A DNA stretch of 64,000 bases from Arthrobacter sp. SLBN-100 (GCF_006715305.1 NZ_VFMY01000001.1:2790001-2854000), one strand, 5' to 3'; counted from the first letter of the stretch, positions 26,142 through 34,947 are shown. The notes: generated by a model from the letters alone, not told the origin. Numbers and translations: made by a program.

Positions 26142-27064
26142 GCCAGCTGCCTGATCCGGCGGGACGGGAATACGGCCATTTTCCTGCAAGAGCCACTGGC
26201 CTTCGCGGCAGATGCGGGAGGCGAGAGCCGGGCCGCCATGATGGCGGCCTCAGCCGCCGTCGGCCGCTCGTTGCTGTCCATTGCCGTCAGTGCCCGGAGC
26301 AGGTTGCACCATTCCGGGCCAAGGGAGTCTGGAATGGCGGGGCTTCGGAGGGTCCTGGCCACCAGCGATTCGATGGCGGTGCCGGGAAAAGCTCTGGATC
26401 CGGTGAGCAGTTCCAGCAGCACGAGCCCCATGGCGTAGACGTCCCAAGTGGCCTGCGCCGGTCCGCCCCCGGCCTGTTCAGGGCTCATGTAGTGGACTGT
26501 TCCCGATGAGATGCCGGGCTCGGGAGGAGAGCCGGCCGCAGTCACGATGCCGAAGTCGATGATCCGCACGGGGCTCCTCCGCAGGCCGCTCAGCATGAGG
26601 TTGGCAGGCTTGATATCGCGATGCACCAGGCCCTGCCCGTGCAGGTGGGCCAGGGCTCCCAAAAGGCCGCAGGCCCAGCCGGCAACGTCACCGGCGAACG
26701 GTGGGCGGGTGTGGGCAGCTTCGGCGAGGCTCGTCCCGAGCGCCAGTTCTTCGACCAGGAAAGGACGTCCGGCAAGCGGAGTCCCGGCGGGCATAACGCC
26801 CTTGGCGATGAATTTGATGATGGACGGATGGTCCAACGACGCCAGGACGGAGGCTTCGTTGCTGGTCCGGTCGAAGTGCTTTTTGGAGTAGCCCACAGCC
26901 ACCTTGACGGCTACATCCGGACCGCCCTCACGATCAGCAGCGCGGAAAACTTCAGCCAGCGAACCGCGGCCCAGCCGTTCTTTGAGTTCGTAGCGCCCGG
27001 CCGCCTGGTCCCGGGACAGGATCCCGGCCGGTTCCTGGACAACTGTTGCGGTGTGGGCGCTCAT
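26138..27064 (-). CDS. Soluble Hanks-type Ser/Thr protein kinase
   Basis: The 308-residue chain is almost only kinase domain. It has the glycine loop LGRGSLAEVF (about 31-40), ATP lysine K54 in VAVKV, Glu70, catalytic loop HRDIKPANL with D150, DFG at 170-172 and activation-end HYMSPEQA. The start at 27064 (MSAHTATVV) fits. Unlike PknB-type kinases there is no transmembrane or PASTA sensor; the tail after residue 280 is short and basic. Its start overlaps the stop of a small Cys-containing protein gene (ATGA). Substrates are unknown. Confidence 0.9.
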   Translation of the reverse strand: MSAHTATVVQEPAGILSRDQAAGRYELKERLGRGSLAEVFRAADREGGPDVAVKVAVGYSKKHFDRTSNEASVLASLDHPSIIKFIAKGVMPAGTPLAGRPFLVEELALGTSLAEAAHTRPPFAGDVAGWACGLLGALAHLHGQGLVHRDIKPANLMLSGLRRSPVRIIDFGIVTAAGSPPEPGISSGTVHYMSPEQAGGGPAQATWDVYAMGLVLLELLTGSRAFPGTAIESLVARTLRSPAIPDSLGPEWCNLLRALTAMDSNERPTAAEAAIMAARLSPPASAAKASGSCRKMAVFPSRRIRQLA

Positions 27065-27387
27065 GCAGACAGGGCGGGGGCGGGGGCTGCGCCCAAACCG
27101 GCGTCGAGCTGAAAGCCGCAGCGGCAGCGCCATACCGGCGGCAGCAGGACAGGATCACGATCGTCCGGCCCGAAGCTGTAGCCTACGGCCGCCGGCCCCA
27201 CCGCCGGGGTTACAAGCTCCATGGCAGTGCCGCAATGGACTGCGGTGAGGCCGTCCGGCTCCGGATCCGGCCCGAAGCCGTTCAGCGATGTTCGTCCTGC
27301 GAGGACATCAGGGGAACCAAGCTCAGTAAAAGTAACCAACGCACTCACGACTCCAATGAAGATGTTCAGGAAACCAGTCGTAAGCAT
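27061..27387 (-). CDS. Small hypothetical protein with paired Cys, coupled to the kinase gene
   Basis: Up to 108 residues are encoded, and the stop overlaps the kinase ATG as ATGA, supporting translation. The convincing part is the C-terminal half, from VHCGTAMELVTPAV to PPVWRCRCGFQLD. His51, Cys52, Cys88 and Cys90 could bind a metal in a small ribbon. The N-terminal 30 codons have lower third-position G+C and the true start may be an internal GTG around V14. No known family is recognised. Confidence 0.55.
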   Translation of the reverse strand: MLTTGFLNIFIGVVSALVTFTELGSPDVLAGRTSLNGFGPDPEPDGLTAVHCGTAMELVTPAVGPAAVGYSFGPDDRDPVLLPPVWRCRCGFQLDAGLGAAPAPALSA

Positions 27388-27394
27388 ACATATT

Positions 27395-27422
27395 ACTAGC
27401 CTGTCTAGCTAGCTAGGCTAGT
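27395..27422. promoter_or_regulatory. CTAG-rich inverted repeat downstream of marR
   Basis: ACTAGCC (27395-27401) and GGCTAGT (27416-27422) are inverted around TCTAGCTAGCTA-type sequence; five CTAG tetranucleotides fall within 26 bp. ATTACTAGCC at 27392-27401 recurs exactly at 27955-27964 in front of marR. Likely operator DNA for the MarR protein. Confidence 0.5.
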
Positions 27423-27933
27423 TACTTTCTTTGGTGCCCTCGTCAAGATGCTCCAGCGCTTCAGCCATGCGCTGCAGGAATTCAACCACCACCCGCGCCT
27501 CATCAGCACTGAGCCCTTCCGCCACGGCCATCATCCGCCGGTGCATTGCACCGAGAGTTACACGGACCTCTTTGTCCGACTCCACCGTGGGAACCACCAC
27601 CACCGACCGCCGGTCCGTACGGTGCGCCTCGCGCCGGACATGCCCGCTGGCCACAAGCCGATCAATGAGCGAAGTGGTGGAAGCGCTGGTGATGCCCAGG
27701 AACTGGCTCAGGTCCTTGGGCGCCACGGTCCTGCCGGAGGCCTGGGCGCGCAGCAGGTAGCGCAACGCGAGGATGTCCGTCTCACCCATGCCCATGGAGT
27801 CCCGGGTGGACCTTCGAACGGCAGTTTCCGCCGCCCGGTAGTCACGCAGCGATTTCAGCACCGCCGCACTGTAGTCCAGTTGCCCGTCCGGGCCGTACCA
27901 GTAGCCGGAGCCTTCATTACCTGTGGAACGCAT
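27418..27933 (-). CDS. MarR family transcriptional regulator
   Basis: This 171-residue winged-helix regulator has MGMGETDILALRYLLRAQAS leading to LSQFLGITSASTTSLIDRLV (recognition helix region) and the wing HVRREAHRTDRRSVVVVPT with the D-R motif of MarR proteins. C-terminal helices form the dimer domain. CTAG-containing repeats lie just upstream of its start and just past its stop. It probably controls itself and the small-protein/kinase unit that follows 31 nt downstream on the same strand. No ligand can be assigned. Confidence 0.9.
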   Translation of the reverse strand: MRSTGNEGSGYWYGPDGQLDYSAAVLKSLRDYRAAETAVRRSTRDSMGMGETDILALRYLLRAQASGRTVAPKDLSQFLGITSASTTSLIDRLVASGHVRREAHRTDRRSVVVVPTVESDKEVRVTLGAMHRRMMAVAEGLSADEARVVVEFLQRMAEALEHLDEGTKESN

Positions 27934-27942
27934 AGAAATATC

Positions 27943-27964
27943 CTAGACCAGCTGATTACTAGCC
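27943..27964 (-). promoter_or_regulatory. Candidate MarR autoregulatory site
   Basis: CTAG occurs at 27943-27946 and again at 27959-27962, 10-31 nt upstream of the marR ATG. The 10-mer ATTACTAGCC (27955-27964) is an exact copy of 27392-27401 beyond the marR stop. Confidence 0.4.
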
Positions 27965-28076
27965 AGCCGAGCGAGTTGGGCCAAGCGTTATCCAGGCGCT
28001 TACGCGGAAGAAACACCAGCGTAACCGGCGGCTTTTAGCCTTGTTTGGCATACCCCTTCGGCGAATCGAGGCAGAA

Positions 28077-28580
28077 ATGCAGACCAACCCGCGACTGAAC
28101 ATCCGGCAGGTCGCCTGGTCCAACCCGGTGGGCGCCGACCTCCGCCGTGCCCAGCAGGCCGAACTTGACGCCCGCTTTGGCACCCCGGATCACGAACCCG
28201 GCCCGCCGCCGTCGGGCGCTGACTGCGCGGTGTTCCTCGTGGCGTACGACAAAGGCTCGGGCCAGCCGGTGGGCTGCGGCGGGCTGCGGCTCCTTGATGC
28301 CGGTACAGCGGAAATCAAGCGCCTGTACGTTCTGCCTTACACGCGCGGATCAGGAGTCGCCAGCTCCATCCTCGCCGCGCTGGAAGCTGAAGCCTTCAAG
28401 CAGGGGATCACGCGCATCAAAGCCGAAGCCGGGTCCGCCCAGCCCGACGGCCGGAACTTTTACGAAACCTCCGGCTTTGAATCCGTTCCCAACTTTGGCC
28501 CCTACGTGGGCGTTGAATACTCCTACTGCTACGCCAAGAGCATCCACGCCCGCAGCGCCGCGCACACAGCCATGGCGTGA
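28077..28580 (+). CDS. GNAT family N-acetyltransferase
   Basis: The 167-residue single GNAT domain has acceptor-side strand CAVFLVAYDKGSGQPVGCGG. Acetyl-CoA-binding motif A is IKRLYVLPYTRGSGVASSIL (the R-G-S-G-V-A pyrophosphate loop), and motif B is NFYETSGFESV. The start at 28077 has GAGG a few bases upstream. Acetyl acceptor unknown; family members modify small amines, antibiotics or protein N-termini. It is followed 63 nt later by a thioesterase gene on the same strand. Confidence 0.9.
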   Translation: MQTNPRLNIRQVAWSNPVGADLRRAQQAELDARFGTPDHEPGPPPSGADCAVFLVAYDKGSGQPVGCGGLRLLDAGTAEIKRLYVLPYTRGSGVASSILAALEAEAFKQGITRIKAEAGSAQPDGRNFYETSGFESVPNFGPYVGVEYSYCYAKSIHARSAAHTAMA

Positions 28581-28643
28581 CAACAGCCCGGTGCCAGCCC
28601 GTCACACTCGGTGCCACCCGGGCTCCTCGGCTAACCTCGGCCT

Positions 28644-29078
28644 ATGGAATCAGCAGACATTACCTTCCGCACCCGAAAGTGGGTCCGGCCCGAGGACCTC
28701 AATGCGAACGGTACGCTTTTTGGCGGCAGCCTGCTGAAGTGGATCGATGAGGAAGCAGCCATCTACGCCATCCTCCAGCTCGGCAACGGGCGTGCGGTCA
28801 CGAAGTACATTTCCGAAATCAACTTTGTCAGCTCCGCCGTGCAGGGCGACCTGATCGAAATGGGGCTGACCGCCACACGGTTCGGCCGCACTTCCCTGAC
28901 CATGCGTGCCGAGGTCCGCAATATGATCACGCGGCAGAGCATCCTGACCATCGAGGAGATCGTCTTCGTCAACCTCAATGCGTCCGGCAAGCCCGAGCCG
29001 CACGGCTACACGGAAATCACCTACGAGCGGGACAGGATCCCCACGCACCACCTGACGGACACGCTCCAGCAGGACTGA
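28644..29078 (+). CDS. Hotdog-fold acyl-CoA thioesterase (YciA/BACH type)
   Basis: The 144-residue product has the acyl-CoA hydrolase pattern VRPEDLNANGTLFGGSLLKW, where the N-x-x-G-x-x-x-GG block includes the catalytic Asn/Asp region. IDEEAAIYAI and the strand VTKYISEINFVSSAVQGDLI follow. Such enzymes hydrolyse acyl-CoA to free acid and CoA in the cytoplasm. Chain-length preference cannot be read from sequence. Confidence 0.88.
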   Translation: MESADITFRTRKWVRPEDLNANGTLFGGSLLKWIDEEAAIYAILQLGNGRAVTKYISEINFVSSAVQGDLIEMGLTATRFGRTSLTMRAEVRNMITRQSILTIEEIVFVNLNASGKPEPHGYTEITYERDRIPTHHLTDTLQQD

Positions 29079-29187
29079 AGCAGGACGAAACGCACGACGG
29101 CAGCGCGCAGCAGAGAGTTAACGCCAGGTTTACGCAGGCGGTGCCAGGCGTTCCGTCAACTGGATCAGAGTGGGCAGCCCGGCTGTT

Positions 29188-29231
29188 TATCGAATCGATA
29201 GCAATAACGCCGGACTTTCGCCATGTCCGGC
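29188..29231 (+). promoter_or_regulatory. Palindromes upstream of the second ABC importer
   Basis: TATCGA-A-TCGATA (29188-29200) is a perfect 13-bp palindrome. GCCGGAC (29209-29215) with GTCCGGC (29225-29231) forms a 7-bp hairpin, and GCCGGAC recurs at 29241. They lie 50-95 nt before the GTG start of the receptor gene and are candidates for a regulator site. Confidence 0.4.
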
Positions 29232-29282
29232 TATAGGCTGGCCGGACATGCTCCGATTCCAGTCCAGAAATGAGTCCTGATC

Positions 29283-30359
29283 GTGCGTAAATTCCATACT
29301 TTGGTTGCCGCCGCCGTCGCCGTCACCCTTCTCGCCGGTTGCGGCGGAGGCGCAGCCTCGCCTGCAGCCTCGGGCGATTCTTCATCGGCTCCTGCCGGAG
29401 GGTCCGGCGAAACTCTGGTTATCTATACCAATTCCAACGGCGAAGGCCGCGGCGATTGGGTGACTGCAAAGGCAGCGGAGGCCGGGTTCAAGATCGAGAT
29501 CGTGGGTGCCGGCGGCGCCGACGCCACCAACAAGCTGATCGCCGAGAAGAACAATCCGATTGCAGACATCGCTTTCGGCCTGAACAACATGTACTTCTCC
29601 CAGATCAAAGCTGAGGACGCCCTTGAACCATACGAGCCTGCGTGGGCCGGAGACGTTGATAAGGAACTGGGGGACGGTGAAACGTACTGGCCCCTGGTCA
29701 AGCAGGCAATCCTCCTTGGCTACAACTCCGACAAAATCTCCAAAGATGCCGCACCGCAGGACTGGACCGACCTCTGGACGAAGGACGGGTTCAAAGCCCG
29801 CTACGAGCGCGTGACCGGCCTGGGGACTGCCACAGCGCAGCTGGTGTTCGCCGGCATCCTCAGCCGCTACCGTGACGACTCCGGGGATCTGGGCATCTCG
29901 GATGAAGGCTGGAAGCAGGTGGAGCAGTACTTCCAGAATGGCAGCCCGGCCGTTGCCAAGACTGACCTCTTTGCCCGCATCGCCTCCGGTGAAGTGGACA
30001 TGGGCCAGATGCCGTCATCGATCATTGCCGAGCGCGAAAAGTCATTCAATGTGAACGTTGAGACCGTGATTCCGTCCGTCGGCGTCCCGCTTGCCGTGGA
30101 GCAGATAGCGCTCGTGAAGGGCACCAAAAAGAAAGAACAGGCACAGAAGTTTATCGACTGGTTCGGCAGCGCCGATGTCCAGGGCCAGTTTGCCCAGCAG
30201 TTCAACTCCATGCCGGTGAATAAGGCGGCCGAGGCGAAAGCCAACCCGGACGTGGTGGCTTTCTTCGCAGACCTCAAGCAGCAGGACATCGACTGGGAAT
30301 TCGTGCAGGAGAACATGGGCGCCTGGGTGGAGAAGATCGAACTCGAGTACATGACGTAA
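29283..30359 (+). CDS. ABC transporter substrate-binding lipoprotein (Fe3+/phosphonate/thiamine-like type)
   Basis: The 358-residue receptor has a GTG start and a lipoprotein signal ending LLAGC (Cys20). The mature chain begins with the strand ETLVIYTNSNGEG and shows the bilobal pattern of the iron/2-aminoethylphosphonate/thiamine receptor cluster, including PIADIAFGLNNMYFS and MPSSIIAER. It is followed by an ATPase and a double permease, completing an importer. The ligand is not clear; no phosphonate-degrading or iron genes are adjacent. Confidence 0.87.
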   Translation: MRKFHTLVAAAVAVTLLAGCGGGAASPAASGDSSSAPAGGSGETLVIYTNSNGEGRGDWVTAKAAEAGFKIEIVGAGGADATNKLIAEKNNPIADIAFGLNNMYFSQIKAEDALEPYEPAWAGDVDKELGDGETYWPLVKQAILLGYNSDKISKDAAPQDWTDLWTKDGFKARYERVTGLGTATAQLVFAGILSRYRDDSGDLGISDEGWKQVEQYFQNGSPAVAKTDLFARIASGEVDMGQMPSSIIAEREKSFNVNVETVIPSVGVPLAVEQIALVKGTKKKEQAQKFIDWFGSADVQGQFAQQFNSMPVNKAAEAKANPDVVAFFADLKQQDIDWEFVQENMGAWVEKIELEYMT

Positions 30360-30415
30360 CCGGTTTTCCTGCCATCCGGCCCTTTCACCAGCCCGTTCCA
30401 CCAGACAGGTTAGCC

Positions 30416-31483
30416 ATGATCCGCTTGGACAACATCGAAGTTTCCTTTGGCGATTTCACCGCCATCCCGCACCTGGACCTGCACGTCCGGCCCGGCGAGT
30501 TCTTCACTCTGCTGGGTCCGTCAGGCTGCGGGAAGACGACGGCGTTGCGCACCTTGGCGGGTTTCATCCAGCCGTCCAAAGGCACAGTCCGCGTGGACGG
30601 CAAGGATGTCACCCGGCTTCCAAGCGACAAGAGGCAGGTGGGCATGGTGTTCCAGAACTACGCCCTCTTCCCGAGCATGAGCGTGTGGGAAAACATTGCC
30701 TTCGGGTTGCGGGTGCGGAAGGAGAAACCCGGGGACAGCGATCGGATGGTCCGGGACATTGCGCGGCGGGTGGAGCTCAGCGAGGAGCAGCTGGCCAAGA
30801 ATGTCGCTGAACTGTCCGGAGGCCAGCAGCAGCGTGTGGCCGTGGCGCGTGCATTGGTATTGCGGCCCAAGATCCTGCTGCTGGATGAACCCCTCTCCAA
30901 CCTGGACGCGAAGCTCCGGCACCAGTTGCGGCAGCAACTGAAGGACCTGCAAAGCCAGTTCGGCATCACCACTGTCTACGTCACGCATGACCAGGACGAG
31001 GCGCTGGCGATGAGCGACCGGGTGGCTGTTTTCAACAAGGGCGTGGTGGAGCAAGTGGGAACTCCACAGGAAATCTACGACCACTCCGCCACCGAGTTCG
31101 TCTGCAACTTTATCGGGGACAGCTCAGCGCTCACGCCGGAGTTCGTCGCGGAGTTGAACCGGCTCTCGGGAGCCAGCCTCAGCACGGACGCCAGCTCCTA
31201 CCTGCGGGTGGAAAAGGCGTCACTGAACCCGGCGGCGGACGGGGGAACCGCCGTCGGACTTCCCGGGACGGTGGTATCCCGTACCTACCACGGCCTGCAC
31301 AGCCGTTATGTGGTGCGCAGCCACGGCGCGGACCTTCGCCTTCTCGTCCGGGAGGACGGTGGCCCGCAACCGGAGCCGGGAAGCGCTGCCACTGTGTATC
31401 TCGAGCCCGCCCACGTGCTGCAGTACCATCCCACGACGGGTGCCGCCCAGCAGCGGGAGGACCAGGCGGTACCCCTGCCATGA
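30416..31483 (+). CDS. ABC transporter ATP-binding protein with TOBE domain
   Basis: The 355-residue ATPase has Walker A GPSGCGKTT, Q-loop region GMVFQNYALFPSMSVWENI, signature LSGGQQQRVAVARAL, Walker B ILLLDEPLSNLD and switch His (YVTHDQDEA). A C-terminal extension from about residue 245 is a TOBE-like regulatory domain, as in FbpC/PotA-type transporters. Its stop overlaps the permease ATG (ATGA), and it sits 56 nt after the receptor gene. Confidence 0.92.
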   Translation: MIRLDNIEVSFGDFTAIPHLDLHVRPGEFFTLLGPSGCGKTTALRTLAGFIQPSKGTVRVDGKDVTRLPSDKRQVGMVFQNYALFPSMSVWENIAFGLRVRKEKPGDSDRMVRDIARRVELSEEQLAKNVAELSGGQQQRVAVARALVLRPKILLLDEPLSNLDAKLRHQLRQQLKDLQSQFGITTVYVTHDQDEALAMSDRVAVFNKGVVEQVGTPQEIYDHSATEFVCNFIGDSSALTPEFVAELNRLSGASLSTDASSYLRVEKASLNPAADGGTAVGLPGTVVSRTYHGLHSRYVVRSHGADLRLLVREDGGPQPEPGSAATVYLEPAHVLQYHPTTGAAQQREDQAVPLP

Positions 31484-33297
31484 GCGGGTCCACAGCCCGA
31501 AGCATGGTCCGCTCGCCCTTCGTACTCATCGTCGGCGCTGTCCTGACGTGGTTCATCGCCGCGTTCCTGGTGTGGCCCAACGTCAACATCCTGATGGCGA
31601 CGTTCTTTCCGGATGGCAGCTTCTCCGGACGTGCCGCCGAGAAGCTGTTCTCCTCGCAAAGGGCCATGAAGGCCCTGGGGAACAGTTTCCTGCTCGCAGT
31701 GGCCTTGTCCATCACCGTGAACCTGGTGGGAATTTTCATCGTCCTGGTGACGCATTATTTCCGGATCCGGGGCTCGCGGATCCTTTTCCTGGGCTATGCC
31801 TCCACCTTCATCTATGGCGGGATCGTGCTGGCCGCCGGATACAAGTTCATCTACGGCGACAAAGGCATCGTCACGTCCCTGCTGGTGAAGGTGTTCCCGG
31901 GCCTGGACCCGGGCTGGTTCTCGGGTTTCTTCGCAGTTCTGGTAGTGATGACCTTTGCCACCACCACCAACCACATGCTGTTTGTGGCCAACGCCTTGAA
32001 AGGCATCGACTACCAGACAGTCGAGGCGGCCCGGAACCTCGGCGCGTCCACCTGGACCATCCTCCGGCGGATAGTGCTGCCCATGCTCAAGCCCACACTG
32101 TTCGCTGTCACCATCCTGTCCTTCCTTACCGGCCTGGGCGCCCTGAGCGCCCCGCAGGTGCTGGGCGGCCGGGACTTCCAGACCATCACGCCGATGATCC
32201 TGACCTTCACGAACAGTCCCACCTCACGCGACCTGGCAGCCCTGCTGGCGGTCATCCTGGGCGTGGCCACCATCCTGATGCTCGCGGTGATGTCCCGGCT
32301 CGAAAAGGGCGGCACCTACTTTTCCGTGTCAAAGGTTTCTTCAGCCCTGGAGAAGCAGGACATCACCAATCCGGCAGCCAACGTGGTTGTCCACACCCTG
32401 GCGTACCTGCTCTTTGCTGTGTACACCTTGCCGGTGGTGCTGATCGTGCTGTATTCGTTTGCCGACGGCGCCGCCATCCAGACCGGGCAGCTTTCGGCGG
32501 ACAGCCTGACGCTGGACAACTACGTGCGGGTCCTGACCCAACAGTCGGGGATTCGGCCGTTCATTGTCAGCGTGGTGTACAGCACACTGGCCGCCCTGAT
32601 CGCCGTCGGCGGACTGTTGTTCGTGGCGCGGCTGCTGCAAAAGTACAAAAACTGGGTGGCGTCCCTTTTCGAATACCTGCTGCACATCCCCTGGATCCTG
32701 CCCTCGGCGCTGCTGGCCTTGGGCCTGATCATCAGTTACGACCACCCGAATCCGCTGGTGGGTGGGGCTGTACTCACCGGAACCACCGTGATCCTGCTGA
32801 TCGCCTTTGTCACCGTAAAGATCCCGTTCACGCTCCGCATGCTCAAGGCTTCGTTCGCCTCGGTGAACTCGTCGCTCGAGGAGGCGGCGGCAATTATGGG
32901 CGCCAAAACCCTGTACGTGTTCCGGCGGATCCTCCTGCCGCTGGTGCTGCCCGCAGCCGCAGCCATCGCCGCCCTGAACTTCAACAGCCTGCTGGACGAT
33001 TACGACACCGCCATCTTCCTGGCCCACCCGCTGGTCCAGCCCCTCGGCCTGGTCATCAAGGCCAACACCGACGGGGCCGAGGGCGTGGAAGGGGTGGCCA
33101 ACACTTTCGTCTACACCGTGCTCCTGATGGTCATCACCGGAGTCACCATGTATCTGGTCTACGGCCGGTCGCGCCGGAAGGGGACCGCCAAGAAACGGCT
33201 TCCTGCCGTGGCTCCCGCGGCAGTTACCGGCCCCGTACTTCCCGGCGGCCTACTCTCCGACGACGACATGGAGAAGCCCGCGGCTCCTGTCCGATGA
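31480..33297 (+). CDS. Double-domain ABC transporter permease
   Basis: The 605-residue membrane protein contains two permease domains in one chain, each with about six spans and an EAA loop contacting the ATPase. The first loop is VEAARNLGASTWTILRRIVL (about residue 185) and the second is LEEAAAIMGAKTLYVFRRIL (about residue 470). This duplicated layout is seen in FbpB-like iron and in phosphonate/thiamine transporters, so one polypeptide supplies the whole pore. It is the last gene of the receptor-ATPase-permease operon. The C-terminal 45 residues are Ala/Pro-rich and basic, cytoplasmic. Confidence 0.92.
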   Translation: MSGSTARSMVRSPFVLIVGAVLTWFIAAFLVWPNVNILMATFFPDGSFSGRAAEKLFSSQRAMKALGNSFLLAVALSITVNLVGIFIVLVTHYFRIRGSRILFLGYASTFIYGGIVLAAGYKFIYGDKGIVTSLLVKVFPGLDPGWFSGFFAVLVVMTFATTTNHMLFVANALKGIDYQTVEAARNLGASTWTILRRIVLPMLKPTLFAVTILSFLTGLGALSAPQVLGGRDFQTITPMILTFTNSPTSRDLAALLAVILGVATILMLAVMSRLEKGGTYFSVSKVSSALEKQDITNPAANVVVHTLAYLLFAVYTLPVVLIVLYSFADGAAIQTGQLSADSLTLDNYVRVLTQQSGIRPFIVSVVYSTLAALIAVGGLLFVARLLQKYKNWVASLFEYLLHIPWILPSALLALGLIISYDHPNPLVGGAVLTGTTVILLIAFVTVKIPFTLRMLKASFASVNSSLEEAAAIMGAKTLYVFRRILLPLVLPAAAAIAALNFNSLLDDYDTAIFLAHPLVQPLGLVIKANTDGAEGVEGVANTFVYTVLLMVITGVTMYLVYGRSRRKGTAKKRLPAVAPAAVTGPVLPGGLLSDDDMEKPAAPVR

Positions 33298-34353
33298 TCA
33301 CCCTGCGGAACCACTGCCGACGCCGGCACGCGCCGGCCGCCGTCTGGCCAGGTTGAGCAGACGGTCACGGAGGGGCTGCCCGCCTTCTGCCAGGGAGACG
33401 CGCGCGAGCGCCGAGGATGCCAGGCTCAGCGCACGGGTCCGCAGGCGGCGCCGCTGGTCGTAGGCATGAAGTGCCTGCTCCTCAGGCAGCGTGTTGAGGA
33501 GGTCAGCCAGCGTTACCGCGTCCACCAACGATTCGCAGGCGCCACGTCCGAGGGTGGGGGCCATGGCGTGCGCAGCGTCACCGATGAGCACAGTCCGGCC
33601 ACGGACGAAGGACTTGAGAGGGGGAGCTGTCCAGATCCGCTGCACCAGGCAGGCTTCGGGCGTAGCGGCCGCCAGCACTTCGCGTATAACCGGCGCGTGC
33701 CCCGCGTAGCGCTTCCGGGCCTGCTCCAGGGCTGCAGCTGCGTCGATTTCATGGGGGCCAAGCCCGGACCGGTAGCTGGCGTACCAGAACATGCCGCCCC
33801 GCGAGGCGGCGACGCCGAACAGGTCACCGCGGCCCCAGTACTCGCCCACGACCCCCGGGCTGACGCGGGAGGGGAGGGTCCCGCGCAGGGCAAGGTAGGG
33901 CGTGAGTTTGGCGGCGGTGTGCATACCCCAGACCTCACGGCGGACCAGGCTGTGCACTCCATCTGCCCCTACCACCAGGCCGCCATGGGCTGGAAGCGCC
34001 TGAACATGGCTCGTGACCCGGTGGACAGATGCCGGGACGGCTGAGTCAAGCAACCGCAGCAGGTCAATGCGCGAAATCGCGAACATGCCACCCGCGTTGA
34101 CGGTGACCCAAGGCTCGCCTGCGGCGTTACGGATGGAGCCGCTGCCAATAACCGGGCTGACGGCCCGCGCCTCGTCCAGCACTCCAACCCGGGCCAGGGC
34201 GCGCTGGGCGTTCGGCCACATCCCCAGAGCATTACCCACGGTAGGCAACTCCGGCCGCTTCTCGTAAACAGTCACCTCGAAACGACCCGGGTCCAGGCAG
34301 GAAGCCAGCGCCAGGCCGGCAATGCCGCCGCCAACAATCGAGATTGTTTCCAT
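33298..34353 (-). CDS. FAD-dependent monooxygenase-type oxidoreductase
   Basis: The 351-residue protein is of the PHBH flavoprotein group. It has an N-terminal dinucleotide motif (SIVGGGIAGLALASCL), the FAD/NAD(P)H motif VGADGVHSLVR, and the second FAD motif VLIGDAAHAMAPTLGRGACE. It is shorter than PobA and could be a monooxygenase acting on an aromatic or a salicylate-like substrate, but the specificity is unknown. It is divergent from a TetR gene with an operator-like palindrome between, so TetR-controlled induction is likely. The C terminus is basic and Ala-rich. Confidence 0.87.
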   Translation of the reverse strand: METISIVGGGIAGLALASCLDPGRFEVTVYEKRPELPTVGNALGMWPNAQRALARVGVLDEARAVSPVIGSGSIRNAAGEPWVTVNAGGMFAISRIDLLRLLDSAVPASVHRVTSHVQALPAHGGLVVGADGVHSLVRREVWGMHTAAKLTPYLALRGTLPSRVSPGVVGEYWGRGDLFGVAASRGGMFWYASYRSGLGPHEIDAAAALEQARKRYAGHAPVIREVLAAATPEACLVQRIWTAPPLKSFVRGRTVLIGDAAHAMAPTLGRGACESLVDAVTLADLLNTLPEEQALHAYDQRRRLRTRALSLASSALARVSLAEGGQPLRDRLLNLARRRPARAGVGSGSAG

Positions 34354-34364
34354 GGGGCGATTCT

Positions 34365-34378
34365 ACTACTTTTGTAGT
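34365..34378. promoter_or_regulatory. Candidate TetR operator (ACTAC-TTTT-GTAGT)
   Basis: Perfect 5-bp arms separated by TTTT (34365-34378), extended by imperfect pairing outside, in the 54-nt gap between the FAD monooxygenase and TetR genes. Position within so short a divergent gap supports joint control. Confidence 0.55.
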
Positions 34379-34407
34379 GGCTAAGAAGCGGTCATTACAC
34401 TGGGCCC

Positions 34408-34947
34408 ATGCCTGACCGCCGCACAGAACTGATGGATGCCGCCTTGGCCGTTCTGGCGGCCAGGGGCATGAAGGGCCTGACCCACCGGGCCGTTGACGCG
34501 GCGGCCCACCTGCCCGAAGGCACCACGTCGAACTACTACCGGAACCGCGCGGCCCTCGTCGAAGCGGTACTGGACCGTCTGCTGGAACTCGACGCCGCGC
34601 TCCTGCAGGACCAGGGCCCGGCAGGTCCGCCGCAGAACATTGAGGAGCTGGCAGGCCAACTGGCCGCCCTGGTGCTGGCGCTGGCCGGACAGTACGAGGG
34701 CCTATCCCGCGCCCGACTGGCCCTCTCGCTGGACAGGCCCGAGTCAGTGACGGCCGGGCACTTCCGGCTGGTGGGCGGACTGGAACAGGCCCTCGCCGCG
34801 TTGGGCATAGCTGATGCGCCCGCCCGTGCGCGGGACGTGGCGGACTACGGCGACGGCGTGCTGCTCCACCTGCTCACAGTCAGGCGGGACGAGCAGCCTG
34901 ACGCTGCGGCCATTGCCGCAGCAGTCCGGCGGCTGCTGGCGCCCTGA
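34408..34947 (+). CDS. TetR family transcriptional regulator
   Basis: The 179-residue protein has N-terminal helix-turn-helix RRTELMDAALAVLAARGMKG followed by LTHRAVDAAAHLPEGTTSNY (recognition helix LPEGTTSNYYRNR). The C-terminal domain is helical and Ala/Leu-rich. It is divergent from the FAD oxidoreductase gene at 34353, and the regulator presumably represses both. Ligand unknown. Confidence 0.88.
   Translation: MPDRRTELMDAALAVLAARGMKGLTHRAVDAAAHLPEGTTSNYYRNRAALVEAVLDRLLELDAALLQDQGPAGPPQNIEELAGQLAALVLALAGQYEGLSRARLALSLDRPESVTAGHFRLVGGLEQALAALGIADAPARARDVADYGDGVLLHLLTVRRDEQPDAAAIAAAVRRLLAP

Noticed and set aside
29209..29250. Terminator between the thioesterase and ABC receptor genes
   Set aside because: The 7-bp stem has no following T-run and lies close to the downstream start; more likely operator or leader structure.
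31308..33356. 682-residue frame overlapping the double permease
   Set aside because: Arg/Pro/His-rich shadow of the ATPase and permease frame; no domain, no start signal.
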